Shown piece after piece: positions 8,042 to 16,807 of a DNA stretch of 55,229 bases. The DNA is taken from assembly GCA_041941305.1 (NCBI GenBank), contig JBGTQJ010000062.1:1-55229 (forward strand). Reading direction: 5' to 3'. The notes beneath the pieces were generated by a model. That model saw nothing but the letters and a program-made list of their open reading frames with translations, made no database searches and was not told where the DNA came from. The stretch comes from JANSWP01 sp041941305 (GTDB lineage Bacteria; Bacteroidota; Bacteroidia; Chitinophagales; Saprospiraceae). Within the stretch, counting starts at the first letter, position 1. Each line of letters opens with the position of its first letter. The translations under genes and the position numbers were made by a program.

Positions 8042-9334
8042 ATGAGAACAATATTAGTGGTATTGTTAACAATCATCACCACCCATTCTTTTGCACAAGT
8101 GAACAAAGGAGAAGCTAAAAAATGGCAAAAGGACCTGATAAAACTTCACGCGAAATTGAAAGAACGACACGTGGATATCTATCATAAAATATCCGAGGAT
8201 TCACTAAACTTTGCCATAAACTCATTATATAATGAAATTCCTCAACTAAACACCAATCAAATCCTGGTAAGGGTGGGTCAAATAGTCGCTATGATTGGAG
8301 ATGGTCACACTTCATTTGTTGCAGGAGAGCAAAAAAAGAGGTGGTTCCGTTTTTTTCCGATGAAGTTTTGGTCCTTTTCAGGCGGAACTTATGTAACATC
8401 CACGACGAGTCAATACCGAAAATTTCTAGGTAAGAAACTAGAAAGCATAGAAAACACACCGATATCAGAAGTTTATGCTAAAATTAGTACCACAATAGGG
8501 GCAGATAATGATATGGCATATACTTATGAAGTTCCATTTGCAATACCTCGGCCTGAACTATTACATGCAATTGGAATCACTGCATCAAATGATAAGGCAG
8601 AATTTCATTTTGAAAACGGAAGTTGCATGCTGTATCCATTAGATTTTAAAGAGTGGCTGGACGAGGAATATATATGCGCCAATAGCATTTATCCAGATGG
8701 AAAATCTCCAAGTCAGCGGGTAGATTTTCTTTTTGCTACCCCCCTGACACTGGATTCATTGAAACAGAAAAGGTATTATTGGTATAAGCATTTGAAGGAA
8801 GAGCAGGCACTATACTTGCAATACAATACCTGTTGGAATCAAAAAAAACGACCAACTTTTAAAGCCATGATGGAAGACATGTTCGATGATTTGGAGCAGC
8901 ATAAAGTTGAACGGCTAATTATTGACCTAAGACAAAATTCGGGTGGAGAACCATTAATAGCAAAGCCATTAATTGAGGAACTACGAAAACGCAAGCATCT
9001 TTTAGATGAAGGCAGGGTCTTCGTCCTGACCGGAAGACGAACCTTTTCTGCTGCTGTAACAAATGCTGCTCAACTACGAAAAATCGGCGCCCGAATTGTA
9101 GGAGAGCCTCCTCGAGGCAAACCCAATAGTCCTAGTGAAGGAAGAGATATTATCCTAAAATCCACAAAAATTTGGGTCTCCGTTTCCACACAATTCGTAG
9201 AACGCGATCCTGCCTTAGGAGACCAGGATTACCTTCCTGTTGATATCAAATGCGATATTATTTTTGATGATTTTCAAAATGCCAAAGATCCAGCTCTGGA
9301 GGCATCTCTAAATGCAAAGTTATTTATTAATTAA
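8042..9334 (+). CDS. Secreted S41-like (tail-specific protease fold) protein
   Basis: 430 residues with signal peptide MRTILVVLLTIITTHSFAQ. The C-terminal half has the S41 crotonase-like core: RLIIDLRQNSGGEPLIAKPL (about residues 298-317), then VFVLTGRRTFSAAVTNAAQL with the candidate nucleophile Ser, then GEPPRGKPN and the D.. LPVDI end. The PDZ domain and the catalytic Lys region are not obvious, so activity is uncertain. It lies between the anti-sigma gene and the MG2 protein on the same strand, each with its own hairpin or spacer. Confidence 0.75.
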   Translation: MRTILVVLLTIITTHSFAQVNKGEAKKWQKDLIKLHAKLKERHVDIYHKISEDSLNFAINSLYNEIPQLNTNQILVRVGQIVAMIGDGHTSFVAGEQKKRWFRFFPMKFWSFSGGTYVTSTTSQYRKFLGKKLESIENTPISEVYAKISTTIGADNDMAYTYEVPFAIPRPELLHAIGITASNDKAEFHFENGSCMLYPLDFKEWLDEEYICANSIYPDGKSPSQRVDFLFATPLTLDSLKQKRYYWYKHLKEEQALYLQYNTCWNQKKRPTFKAMMEDMFDDLEQHKVERLIIDLRQNSGGEPLIAKPLIEELRKRKHLLDEGRVFVLTGRRTFSAAVTNAAQLRKIGARIVGEPPRGKPNSPSEGRDIILKSTKIWVSVSTQFVERDPALGDQDYLPVDIKCDIIFDDFQNAKDPALEASLNAKLFIN

Positions 9335-9422
9335 TTAATCTGAGTTCATTATTTTGCTTTTGCTTTTCTATTTGAGTCAACTTTTGCAAATTGCATAAAA
9401 TCTCAAAATTAAGTTTATCAGT

Positions 9423-11948
9423 ATGAAAAAATGCTCGGTCCTTTGGCTTTCCCTATTGATTTTTGGTGCTTTTTCCTTTTTGGCTCCAAAGAACGAACTA
9501 ATCCAAAAAATTAAGGCTAACCTAAGGATCTGGCTGGAAGATTACCCTCAGGAAAAAGTGTATCTGCAAACTGATAAACCATTCTATGCACCGCGGGAAG
9601 ACATCTGGTTCAAAGTATATTTGTTAAATGCATCCTATCACCTACCTCAAAAATTGAGTACAGTGGTTTATGTAGATTTAGTAGGACCTGACGAAACAAT
9701 AATTGAAACCCTAAATGTAAAAATTGAGGAAGGGAGTGGAGAAGGAGATTTTCAATTGGAAGAGGATGCAATAGAAGGAACCTATCAGTTGCGGGCATAT
9801 ACCACCTACATGCGCAATTATGGTTCAGACTGGTTTTTCAGAAAACCAATATATGTCTATCATTTTGGCAATAATGAAACTAACCAAAGCGCAGTTGGAA
9901 AAGCTTCAAAGAAGTCCAAAAACAACCCAAATGAACTTGAAACCAAGCCTGCAATTGATGTTCAGTTTTTTCCTGAAGGAGGCGATTTGATCGAAAACAT
10001 GACCAGTCGTGTGGCAGTAAAATCAGTCAATAGTAGTGGTCAAAGTATTCAGGTCGTTGGTTCCATTTTGGATCAAAACGGGCAAATAGCAGCCAATTTC
10101 AGGACCTTCACGCATGGCTTGGGACTATTTAATTTTAAGCCCAAAAGCGGTTATTCCTATTCGGCCAATATCGAACATTATGAAGACCTATCTCTTTCTT
10201 TCCCAGAAGCGCTTGAGTCGGGATTTACGCTTCAAATTAAACAAACCAAAGATGATAGCATCCAAATAAAAGCCAAGGCGAGTCCAGCAATGACTTTTGA
10301 AGGCATGTCCATCGTTGGACATTTGAGAGGTGAAATCTTTTGTGTAATTGAGGGTCATTCAAGTCAACAGGGATTGCTCGCTAAAATTCCAAAAGGAGAA
10401 CTCCCCGATGGACTGGCACATTTTACCCTTTTTGACTTTAATGGACGGCCTCATTGCGAACGCATGATATTTATTGAAAATAAGGAAAATCAATCCACCA
10501 CTTCTCTTAACTTTCAAAAAGCGCATTATTCGAATAGAGAAAAAGTACAATTAGAAATCCACACCCAAAAACAGGATGGAAGTCCTGTACAAGCAGATTG
10601 TTTGATTGCCATTACTGATAGACAACAAGTTGTGCGATCTGAAGATGAAGAAAATATTCGTTCCTGGTTTTTATTGAATTCAGAATTGAAAGGAACTATT
10701 GAAAATCCAGGCTATTATTTCGCTGATGATGACCCCAAAAGAAAGCGCGTATTAGACTTATTGATGATGACTCAAGGATGGAGTAGGTTCACTTGGAAAG
10801 ACATTGTTGAAGATCGTTTTCCTTCAATAAATTATACGGTAGAAACTGGTTTTATGTTCTCCGGAAAATTGACCAGATACGATAATCCGAACAAACCAGT
10901 CAAAGGAAAGGTCTTTTGCTCTGTGCTTGGTGACAATTTTATGATGCAAGAGTTTGAAACCCAGGAAAATGGTCTGTTTGTATTTGGTGGATACCATTTT
11001 GAAGATACCACCAATATGCTTTTCCAAGGAAGGATTCCGCCCAAAGATGGCAATGAAAAAAAACCGAAAAAAGACGATTTGCGAAAAGGCAAAAAACACC
11101 TTTCCATTTATCTGGATGATTTGGGGAGCCCTGACTTCAGTAAAATCCAACCACCCTTTCATTTTGTGAAAGATGAAGCGCTTGTAGCTGAGTTTCGGGA
11201 AGAGCGATATAAAATAGGAGTCGTAGAAAGCAATTACGATATGAAAATGGTAGCCTTGGGCGAGGTTTTGATCACAGCCAGGAGATCCAGAAAAAAGGAT
11301 CCTTTCTACCGACCTTATCAGGCTCATCGCCAACAAAGTCAACGAATAGTGATTGACTCGATAGCAGGAGGTGCTACTTATGGAAATATGCTGAATTTGT
11401 TGCAGGCTTATGTTCCCACAATTAAAATTCTGGGAACCTACCCAGACCAGGAAATCAGACTAAGATCAGCGATAAGCGGTGGCACAATACCCGGAGCAGG
11501 TATTTTGCTAGATGGCATGGTGACGCCTTTAAATTTTGTGCTGAATTTACCGACTGATGACATCCATTACATAGATGTGTTGAACAACATCGAAGCAACA
11601 GTTTACGGCGCAGATGGTGCTGGTGGAATCATTGCTATTTACACAAAATCTGGCGCAGGTATTCCTACAAATAGACCAAATCCAGGAAGATTGAATTTAC
11701 TACACAATGGCTATTATGCTGCTCGTCAATTTTACAGCCCAAAATACGACGTCAGCAAAGCTTCAGATGAAAGACCTGATTTTAGAACCACCCTATTTTG
11801 GAAACCCAAAATCACCACTGATGAAAACGGCAAAGCCACGGTGGAATTTTATACCTGCGACAACACAACCACTTACGAAGTACTGGTCGAAGGCATGACT
11901 TATGAGGGCATCCCGATTCGTACCAAGAGTCAATTTAGGGTAGATTGA
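9423..11948 (+). CDS. Large exported protein: alpha-2-macroglobulin MG2-like N-terminus and TonB-plug-like C-terminal domain
   Basis: 841 residues with a signal peptide (about 1-20). Residues 40-150 form an MG2-like domain (VYLQTDKPFYAPREDIWFKV; GTYQLRAYTTYMRNY). The middle contains several beta-sandwich repeats. Around residues 690-755 a TonB receptor plug-like segment (GILLDGMVTPLNFV, IEATVYGADGAGGIIAIYT) occurs without any beta-barrel. It ends with a macroglobulin-like beta domain (FWKPKITTDENGKATVEFYT). Bacteroidota carry such proteins of unknown role in the envelope. They may be substrate-capture or adhesion proteins working with TonB-type receptors. A perfect palindrome follows the stop. 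Confidence 0.7.
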   Translation: MKKCSVLWLSLLIFGAFSFLAPKNELIQKIKANLRIWLEDYPQEKVYLQTDKPFYAPREDIWFKVYLLNASYHLPQKLSTVVYVDLVGPDETIIETLNVKIEEGSGEGDFQLEEDAIEGTYQLRAYTTYMRNYGSDWFFRKPIYVYHFGNNETNQSAVGKASKKSKNNPNELETKPAIDVQFFPEGGDLIENMTSRVAVKSVNSSGQSIQVVGSILDQNGQIAANFRTFTHGLGLFNFKPKSGYSYSANIEHYEDLSLSFPEALESGFTLQIKQTKDDSIQIKAKASPAMTFEGMSIVGHLRGEIFCVIEGHSSQQGLLAKIPKGELPDGLAHFTLFDFNGRPHCERMIFIENKENQSTTSLNFQKAHYSNREKVQLEIHTQKQDGSPVQADCLIAITDRQQVVRSEDEENIRSWFLLNSELKGTIENPGYYFADDDPKRKRVLDLLMMTQGWSRFTWKDIVEDRFPSINYTVETGFMFSGKLTRYDNPNKPVKGKVFCSVLGDNFMMQEFETQENGLFVFGGYHFEDTTNMLFQGRIPPKDGNEKKPKKDDLRKGKKHLSIYLDDLGSPDFSKIQPPFHFVKDEALVAEFREERYKIGVVESNYDMKMVALGEVLITARRSRKKDPFYRPYQAHRQQSQRIVIDSIAGGATYGNMLNLLQAYVPTIKILGTYPDQEIRLRSAISGGTIPGAGILLDGMVTPLNFVLNLPTDDIHYIDVLNNIEATVYGADGAGGIIAIYTKSGAGIPTNRPNPGRLNLLHNGYYAARQFYSPKYDVSKASDERPDFRTTLFWKPKITTDENGKATVEFYTCDNTTTYEVLVEGMTYEGIPIRTKSQFRVD

Positions 11949-11957
11949 GGGTGTACA

Positions 11958-11977
11958 TTGGCGGCTTAAGCCGCCAA
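11958..11977. terminator. Perfect 20-bp palindromic terminator
   Basis: TTGGCGGCTTAAGCCGCCAA lies 9 bases after the stop of the plus-strand MG2 gene. It also supplies the TAA that ends the truncated serine hydrolase reading in from the other strand, so it sits exactly at that break. Confidence 0.6.
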
Positions 11978-12355
11978 AATTCTTAAAGAGGGATATTGCT
12001 CTTTAGGGAAGAAAGAATAGACATCCTGATCCAGGTTTTGAACCAAACCTGCTTTAATAGCGACCCCTAACAGCAAAGAAGTAATACTCTTTCCAGCAGA
12101 TCTGATATCGTGAATGTGATTTCGCCAAAAAGAATTAAAGTACCACTCGACGACTAATTTGTTGTCTTTGATGACTACCAATCCTCTGAAATCCCTTTGT
12201 CGGATATTGTCAATTTTTGTATAAAGCGTATCTATGGAATCTCTATTGAATCCCATATCTTCTAAGCTAGCTACAGGAAGATTGGGAACAGGTTTCCTTT
12301 GCCCATATGAAATAAAGAACACGAATAAACAAGAGAGCATGATGATTAGTCGCAT
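11966..12355 (-). pseudogene. Truncated serine hydrolase (beta-lactamase family), N-terminal 129 residues only
   Basis: It starts with a good signal peptide (MRLIIMLSCLFVFFISYGQ) and continues through the substrate-side strand GLVVIKDNKLVVEWYF to the SxxK motif in IRSAGKSITSLLLGVAIKAG. It then stops at the palindrome at 11958-11977. The YxN and HxG motifs and about 200 further residues of the fold are missing. It cannot be active. It belongs to the same superfamily as the 14-25 kb cluster but is not a close copy of those. Confidence 0.75.
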
Positions 12356-12410
12356 ATTATTTATCCGTTTTTTTTAAAACCAACATTCTAAAAGTGGAAA
12401 AAAAATCATG

Positions 12411-12462
12411 GAGGGAGACATTGATAAAATGTGCCAAAGCACATTTTATCAATGTCTCCCTC
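12411..12462 (-). terminator. Strong hairpin terminator (24-bp perfect stem, CAAA loop)
   Basis: GAGGGAGACATTGATAAAAT starts the left arm at 12411, and the exact complement ends at 12462. A-runs on the left and T/A-rich sequence on both sides would make it work in both directions. It sits directly after the DUF1428 gene on the minus strand. Confidence 0.75.
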
Positions 12463-12471
12463 TAAAAAAAA

Positions 12472-12855
12472 TTATTGGACGAGCGGCTGGAATCCACCGA
12501 AAACCATCCGTTTGGCATCAAAAATCATCCTGGATGGGTCTGTTAATGGCGCAATTAAATCTATCATCCTCGGGTCAGCCGCGACGCGCTCATTTGCAAG
12601 ATCTCTCATCTTCCTTGATTCAAACACAACCCAGCCAAATATGATGGCCTCATCAGCTTTAGCACCTACACACTCGGGGAAAGAACGAGTACCTTCCAAT
12701 TTTAAATCCTCACCTACGTACTCATAATAGGCAAGTGCACCGTGTTCCTTCCAAATCTTTGCGACTACTTCAGCTACCTGTTTGTATTGGTTCAGATGGG
12801 TTTGTGGTATGGGAAGGACGAATCCGTCTATGTAATTTGACCTATTTTTCTTCAT
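12472..12855 (-). CDS. DUF1428 family protein
   Basis: 127 residues. Family marks are YIDGFVLPIPQTHLNQYKQVAEVVAKIW, the acidic EYVGEDLKLEGTRSFP, AIIFGWVVFESRKMRD and the end MVFGGFQPLV. These are small cytosolic ferredoxin-like (dimeric alpha/beta barrel) proteins of unknown function, often found near stress or resistance genes. It stands alone between a terminator and a 160-bp spacer. Confidence 0.85.
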   Translation of the reverse strand: MKKNRSNYIDGFVLPIPQTHLNQYKQVAEVVAKIWKEHGALAYYEYVGEDLKLEGTRSFPECVGAKADEAIIFGWVVFESRKMRDLANERVAADPRMIDLIAPLTDPSRMIFDAKRMVFGGFQPLVQ

Positions 12856-13016
12856 GTTATTTTTTTTATGCTGCCTGTATAATCATAAAGGGTATGGTTG
12901 ATGAAAGAAAATCGGGGCGCAATTATCGCCATAAAGTAAGATCTTCTTTTTTGTCATGGCTATGGTAGCCCTTGTTTTTTTGTAGAACTAATCCAAGGCT
13001 TGCATAAGTGTCCTAA

Positions 13017-13676
13017 TTAATGTCTTCTGTCATTAATTAATTTACTGCTTCCACTATATTTATCATGCAGCCCTTCTCCATTAAGTATTTTGCCTATACA
13101 CTTTTCAATTCTCGATTCTTTGGTTTTGGATTGCTTAGGTGCTGAGAAATAGATAATGTATCCTCGTTGTCTCCCCGGAGTTAAAGATTCAAAAGCGGTT
13201 TTCAACATTGGGTCTTCTTCAAACTTCTTTTCCAATTCTTCTGGAATCGGTTCTGGCTGCTTTTTGAAATGAACTTTTAATCCTGCTTTTTCTACTTCAA
13301 CAGCTTCATAAATATAGGTTTTAATATCGTTTTCTATTTCCTTAATACCCCTTGAATTGGTAAACTTAATTAATCGGGCGGCTTGTGAGTTTTTTCCAGG
13401 TTTTGTCAATAATCTTCTAGAGTCGCTCAATAGTGAACCCTTGAAAAAGCTAATAGAACAATAATCTTTAAAGGCACTGAGCAATAGCACATTTTTATTC
13501 TGAAAAGTATAACAAGGAACGCCCCATTTACATTCTTCTGTCAAACCACAATCAAGGACTATCATTCTCAACAATTCCAATTCTGAAGCCCATTTGTGAA
13601 CCTTACAATCAGAGGTTCCTCCTAATGGGCAACGTCCACAACCTTCCAGAAAGTAATTGTCAACTGATTTATTCAT
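13017..13676 (-). CDS. YdeI-like protein: DUF1801 domain plus OmdA domain
   Basis: 219 residues. The N-terminal DUF1801 part has ELELLRMIVLDCGLTEECKW, GVPCYTF and KDYCSISFFKGSLL. The C-terminal OmdA-like part has IPEELEKKFEEDPMLKTAFE, LTPGRQRGYIIYFSAPKQSK and TRESRIEKC-type helices. An unusual N-terminal Cys cluster (GCGRCPLGG..DC) precedes the domain. Some relatives protect against bacteriocins, but the reaction is unknown. The start overlaps the stop of the upstream SRPBCC gene at 13676, so the two are coupled. YdeI/SRPBCC pairing is common in this phylum. Confidence 0.8.
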   Translation of the reverse strand: MNKSVDNYFLEGCGRCPLGGTSDCKVHKWASELELLRMIVLDCGLTEECKWGVPCYTFQNKNVLLLSAFKDYCSISFFKGSLLSDSRRLLTKPGKNSQAARLIKFTNSRGIKEIENDIKTYIYEAVEVEKAGLKVHFKKQPEPIPEELEKKFEEDPMLKTAFESLTPGRQRGYIIYFSAPKQSKTKESRIEKCIGKILNGEGLHDKYSGSSKLINDRRH

Positions 13677-14092
13677 TAGCTGTTTGTTTCAACATACTTT
13701 TTGAAATTCTCAAGAATAGCTTGCCAACCTGCCCTTTGCTGCTCTCCAGAATGGATTCCTTCTGCTTCAAAAGCCTCTGTTAGTTTGACTTCATTGTTAA
13801 ATTCTAAAAAATTTATTGCTACCGTTCGCCCGTCTGTCATTTTATAGGTAATCAATTCGTTGAGTTTTACTTCGTCATACTTTCCAGTAAAATCAAATCC
13901 CATGCTACCGTCTTTGGCTTCCATTCTCCAATTAAATTCACCATTGGGTCGAAGGTCATTTATTGCAGATGGGCAACACCATTCATCTGTTGCAAAATTC
14001 CAGTTTGTGATATGTTGTGGATTAGTCCAGAATTCCCAAACTTTCTCGATTGGTGCCTTGATGCTTGTTTCAACAGTTATTATCATTTTCAT
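13676..14092 (-). CDS. SRPBCC / AHSA1-like protein
   Basis: 138 residues from the chosen Met at 14092 (the frame opens at 14113, but the first seven residues are Lys-rich and outside the fold). START-like fold: ITVETSIKAPIEKVWEFWTNPQHITNW at the N-terminus, GEFNWRMEAKDGSMGFDFTG in the middle, and the C-terminal long helix QQRAGWQAILENFKKYVET. The family binds hydrophobic ligands, and the Aha1 domain gives its name. Specific ligand unknown. It overlaps the YdeI-like gene by one base. Confidence 0.8.
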   Translation of the reverse strand: MKMIITVETSIKAPIEKVWEFWTNPQHITNWNFATDEWCCPSAINDLRPNGEFNWRMEAKDGSMGFDFTGKYDEVKLNELITYKMTDGRTVAINFLEFNNEVKLTEAFEAEGIHSGEQQRAGWQAILENFKKYVETNS

Positions 14093-14122
14093 TTTTTTCT
14101 TCAAAATTATCAAAAACTATCA

Positions 14123-16537
14123 TCAGTTTACCTTCTTAAATTTATATTTCCCTGAAAACTCCAGGCTTATTGCATTCTTGTCCTTGGTGTCAAATACCCA
14201 TGAATCCCCGTCATCGGGGATGATAAACTCATTCTCTCCACTTGGGAGAAGCCCAAATTGGTAGCTTCCGTCCTTCCCAACCAATGCCTCGTTTTCTACT
14301 TCAAATACAAGCTTCCAGTCCTTATCATTGGTATTAATGTATTCACCCGCTAACAGATTCAGCTGCTCAATTGGAACTTTCACCATCAAATCATCAGTGG
14401 ATACTCCCAAGTCATTTAGCACCCTAATACCGTGTTGATTCCCAGGATTTAATTTAATTGATTTCCTGTAATTTTCAATTCCTTCTGCTCTGGCACCCTG
14501 TTTTAAGAGCAATTCGCCATAACTATCATATACATTAAAAGCATTTGGAAAAGCTTCCATATTTAATTTGAGTATTGTATTTGCCTTTTCGAGATCATCC
14601 TCATAAATAAAATGGTACCCTAGTGAATTTAATTGGAGCTCAGAGAAATTATATTTTTCAGGTTGATGCTTTTTTAAGTCCCAATAAACTTCCTCAATAT
14701 TTTCAATACCTGTGCTATCAATAATATTTAGCAATTTTCTGGCGATACCAGGTTTTTTGGGCCCTTTCCTCCAAAATTTGTATTTATCAAAAAGGGACAT
14801 GCTTACTGCATCTGGATCATCAGTATCAAATACCAATGATTTTCCATCATCCGGATTGACAAATTGATTATCTCCAATTGGAAGAACTCTATATCTGTAA
14901 TCTCCGTCATAACCAATCAATTCCCCATCTTCTATTGCAAATACAAGCTGCCATGTCCGACTGTAAAGCATGATGTATTCACCTGTTAAAAGTTCCAGAT
15001 GTTCAATTGGCACTTTATGAAATAAATCATCCGTAGATACACCTAATTCCGTCAATACCTTAATAGCATTTTCATTGCCAGGATTTAATTTTATTGATTT
15101 CTTGTAATTTTCAATGGCTTGTTCCTTGTTTCCAGTTTTCAATAGTGCTTCCCCATAACTATCATAAGCATTATAAGATTTAGGAAAAATCTCCGTATTT
15201 AATTTGAAGATGGCAATGGACTTTTCAAGGTCACCCTTTTCCCTATAGTAGTGAGCGAAATGATTTAATTTACCCTCAGTGAAATCGTATTTTTCAGATT
15301 GATTCTCCTTTAATTCTGTGAAAACCTTTGCAATTTCACCAATGCCCTTTTGGTCAATAGCAGCCTTCAATTTATTGGCAACGGATGGCTTGGCATTGTG
15401 CCAATCTTCCAACTCTACGCCCATTTTCCAAAGCGTCCAATCATATAATATAGAACTATAAACATGGTGTCCTGAGCCGCCATTTGTAATCATGATGAAG
15501 CCATCATTCGTTTCCGTATTTACACTAAAGATAGCATGCCAGCCAGTGTTGGCTCCACGATGCCCGTTTAAAATGACTGAAGTCCCGGGAATGGGCTCTA
15601 CAAAATATCCCATTCCATATCCATAGCGCCCTTGAACTAATGGATTAACCTTCATCATCTGCTGAAGAGTCTCACCAGACAAGACGGGGTTATGTTTTTT
15701 AAAATTTTCATGGCGATAAAGATTTGCCATAGCATAGCGTGTAAAATCTTCAATAGTTACATGCAATCCCGCTGCAGCCTGCGCTGTAAATAACTCAAAA
15801 TCAGTTTCTTCGCCGTATTTATCATATTCAGAAGAAGACGCCGCCATAATTTGGTCGTCTATCTTATAACTACTGTTCGTCATTCCAAGCGGATTCAGAA
15901 CTTCTGCTTGCATATAATCTTCAAATTTTTGTCCGGTGACTTCCTCAATTATCAACTGCATTATAGTATATCCACCACCTGAATATTTGTAATCCGTTCC
16001 AGGTTCCATAATAATTTCCACTCGCCCAGGTCCATTGTTTCTGCCGTTCAAAGATTCTTCAATAGTCGATAAGGTATCATCGGGAGACCACCCAGGGTAG
16101 CCATGTAATGACAAGCCCGCCGTATGGCTCAACATCCTTTCTATGGTGACTCCATCTGAATCAAACTCAGATTCTGGCAAATGCCATCTGGTCAAATATT
16201 TTTCAGCAGGCGCGTCTAAATCAAGTTTGCCTTCTTCTACCAATTTCATTACGCCCCAGGCTGCAATGGTTTTGGAAACCGAGCCTATGTTAAAACCTGT
16301 TTTTTCAGTGACCTTGGTTCCTTTTTCAACATCGGCAAGACCATAGCCCTTCTGTAAAACGATTTCACCATTCTCAATTATCCCAATGGCTGTCCCAGGA
16401 ACCAGGAAGTCATGGAGTAACTGAGGTATTTTTTTGTCTATTTCACTCAGGAATTGTTCAACACTTTTCGAATTTTCTTGGGCGCTTAGAGCAAAAGAAA
16501 CCAAAAACGCAAATAGGAATAGTAGATTTCTAATCAT
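14123..16537 (-). CDS. Secreted serine hydrolase (beta-lactamase/PBP fold) with duplicated TPR-plus-beta module
   Basis: 804 residues with a signal peptide ending in LSAQ (about residue 20). The hydrolase domain (about 30-375) has SVSK as SxxK at residues 86-89, a YSGGGY tyrosine motif in place of the usual YxN, and GHRGANTGW in the HxG position. TPR repeats follow (EKSIAIFKLN...; NAYDSYGEALLKTGNKEQAI), then a small beta domain (VFAIEDGELIGYDGDYRYRV). This TPR+beta unit occurs twice, at about 385-590 and 595-804, with near-identical phrases such as YGE.LLK.G and SIKLNPGN. The likely role is hydrolysis of peptides or esters in the periplasm or cell wall; whether it gives beta-lactam resistance cannot be said. 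Confidence 0.85.
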   Translation of the reverse strand: MIRNLLFLFAFLVSFALSAQENSKSVEQFLSEIDKKIPQLLHDFLVPGTAIGIIENGEIVLQKGYGLADVEKGTKVTEKTGFNIGSVSKTIAAWGVMKLVEEGKLDLDAPAEKYLTRWHLPESEFDSDGVTIERMLSHTAGLSLHGYPGWSPDDTLSTIEESLNGRNNGPGRVEIIMEPGTDYKYSGGGYTIMQLIIEEVTGQKFEDYMQAEVLNPLGMTNSSYKIDDQIMAASSSEYDKYGEETDFELFTAQAAAGLHVTIEDFTRYAMANLYRHENFKKHNPVLSGETLQQMMKVNPLVQGRYGYGMGYFVEPIPGTSVILNGHRGANTGWHAIFSVNTETNDGFIMITNGGSGHHVYSSILYDWTLWKMGVELEDWHNAKPSVANKLKAAIDQKGIGEIAKVFTELKENQSEKYDFTEGKLNHFAHYYREKGDLEKSIAIFKLNTEIFPKSYNAYDSYGEALLKTGNKEQAIENYKKSIKLNPGNENAIKVLTELGVSTDDLFHKVPIEHLELLTGEYIMLYSRTWQLVFAIEDGELIGYDGDYRYRVLPIGDNQFVNPDDGKSLVFDTDDPDAVSMSLFDKYKFWRKGPKKPGIARKLLNIIDSTGIENIEEVYWDLKKHQPEKYNFSELQLNSLGYHFIYEDDLEKANTILKLNMEAFPNAFNVYDSYGELLLKQGARAEGIENYRKSIKLNPGNQHGIRVLNDLGVSTDDLMVKVPIEQLNLLAGEYINTNDKDWKLVFEVENEALVGKDGSYQFGLLPSGENEFIIPDDGDSWVFDTKDKNAISLEFSGKYKFKKVN

Positions 16538-16807
16538 GATGTTTTATGATTAATTTAAGTTGCGAAATATTCGCAATTCGGGTTAATTATCAAAAATGTA
16601 TAGCACAGTTGAGCTAAACTAATCTAAAAATGATGACACTTTATCATTTTAAAATGCTTTAACAACTGTGTAACAAGTATTGCCATTTATCAAATTATTA
16701 TTGATCCATTATTAACCCAACCACAAATACATACTCTTTGTATTTGCATTGTTGGATAATTTATAATTTTTTCCGTTAAGAAATTCGGAAAAGGGTAACT
16801 TATATCT

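Noticed and set aside
10824..11342. Minus-strand 172-codon ORF within the MG2 gene
   Set aside because: Antisense to a long, well-supported plus-strand coding region; composition shows it to be a shadow.
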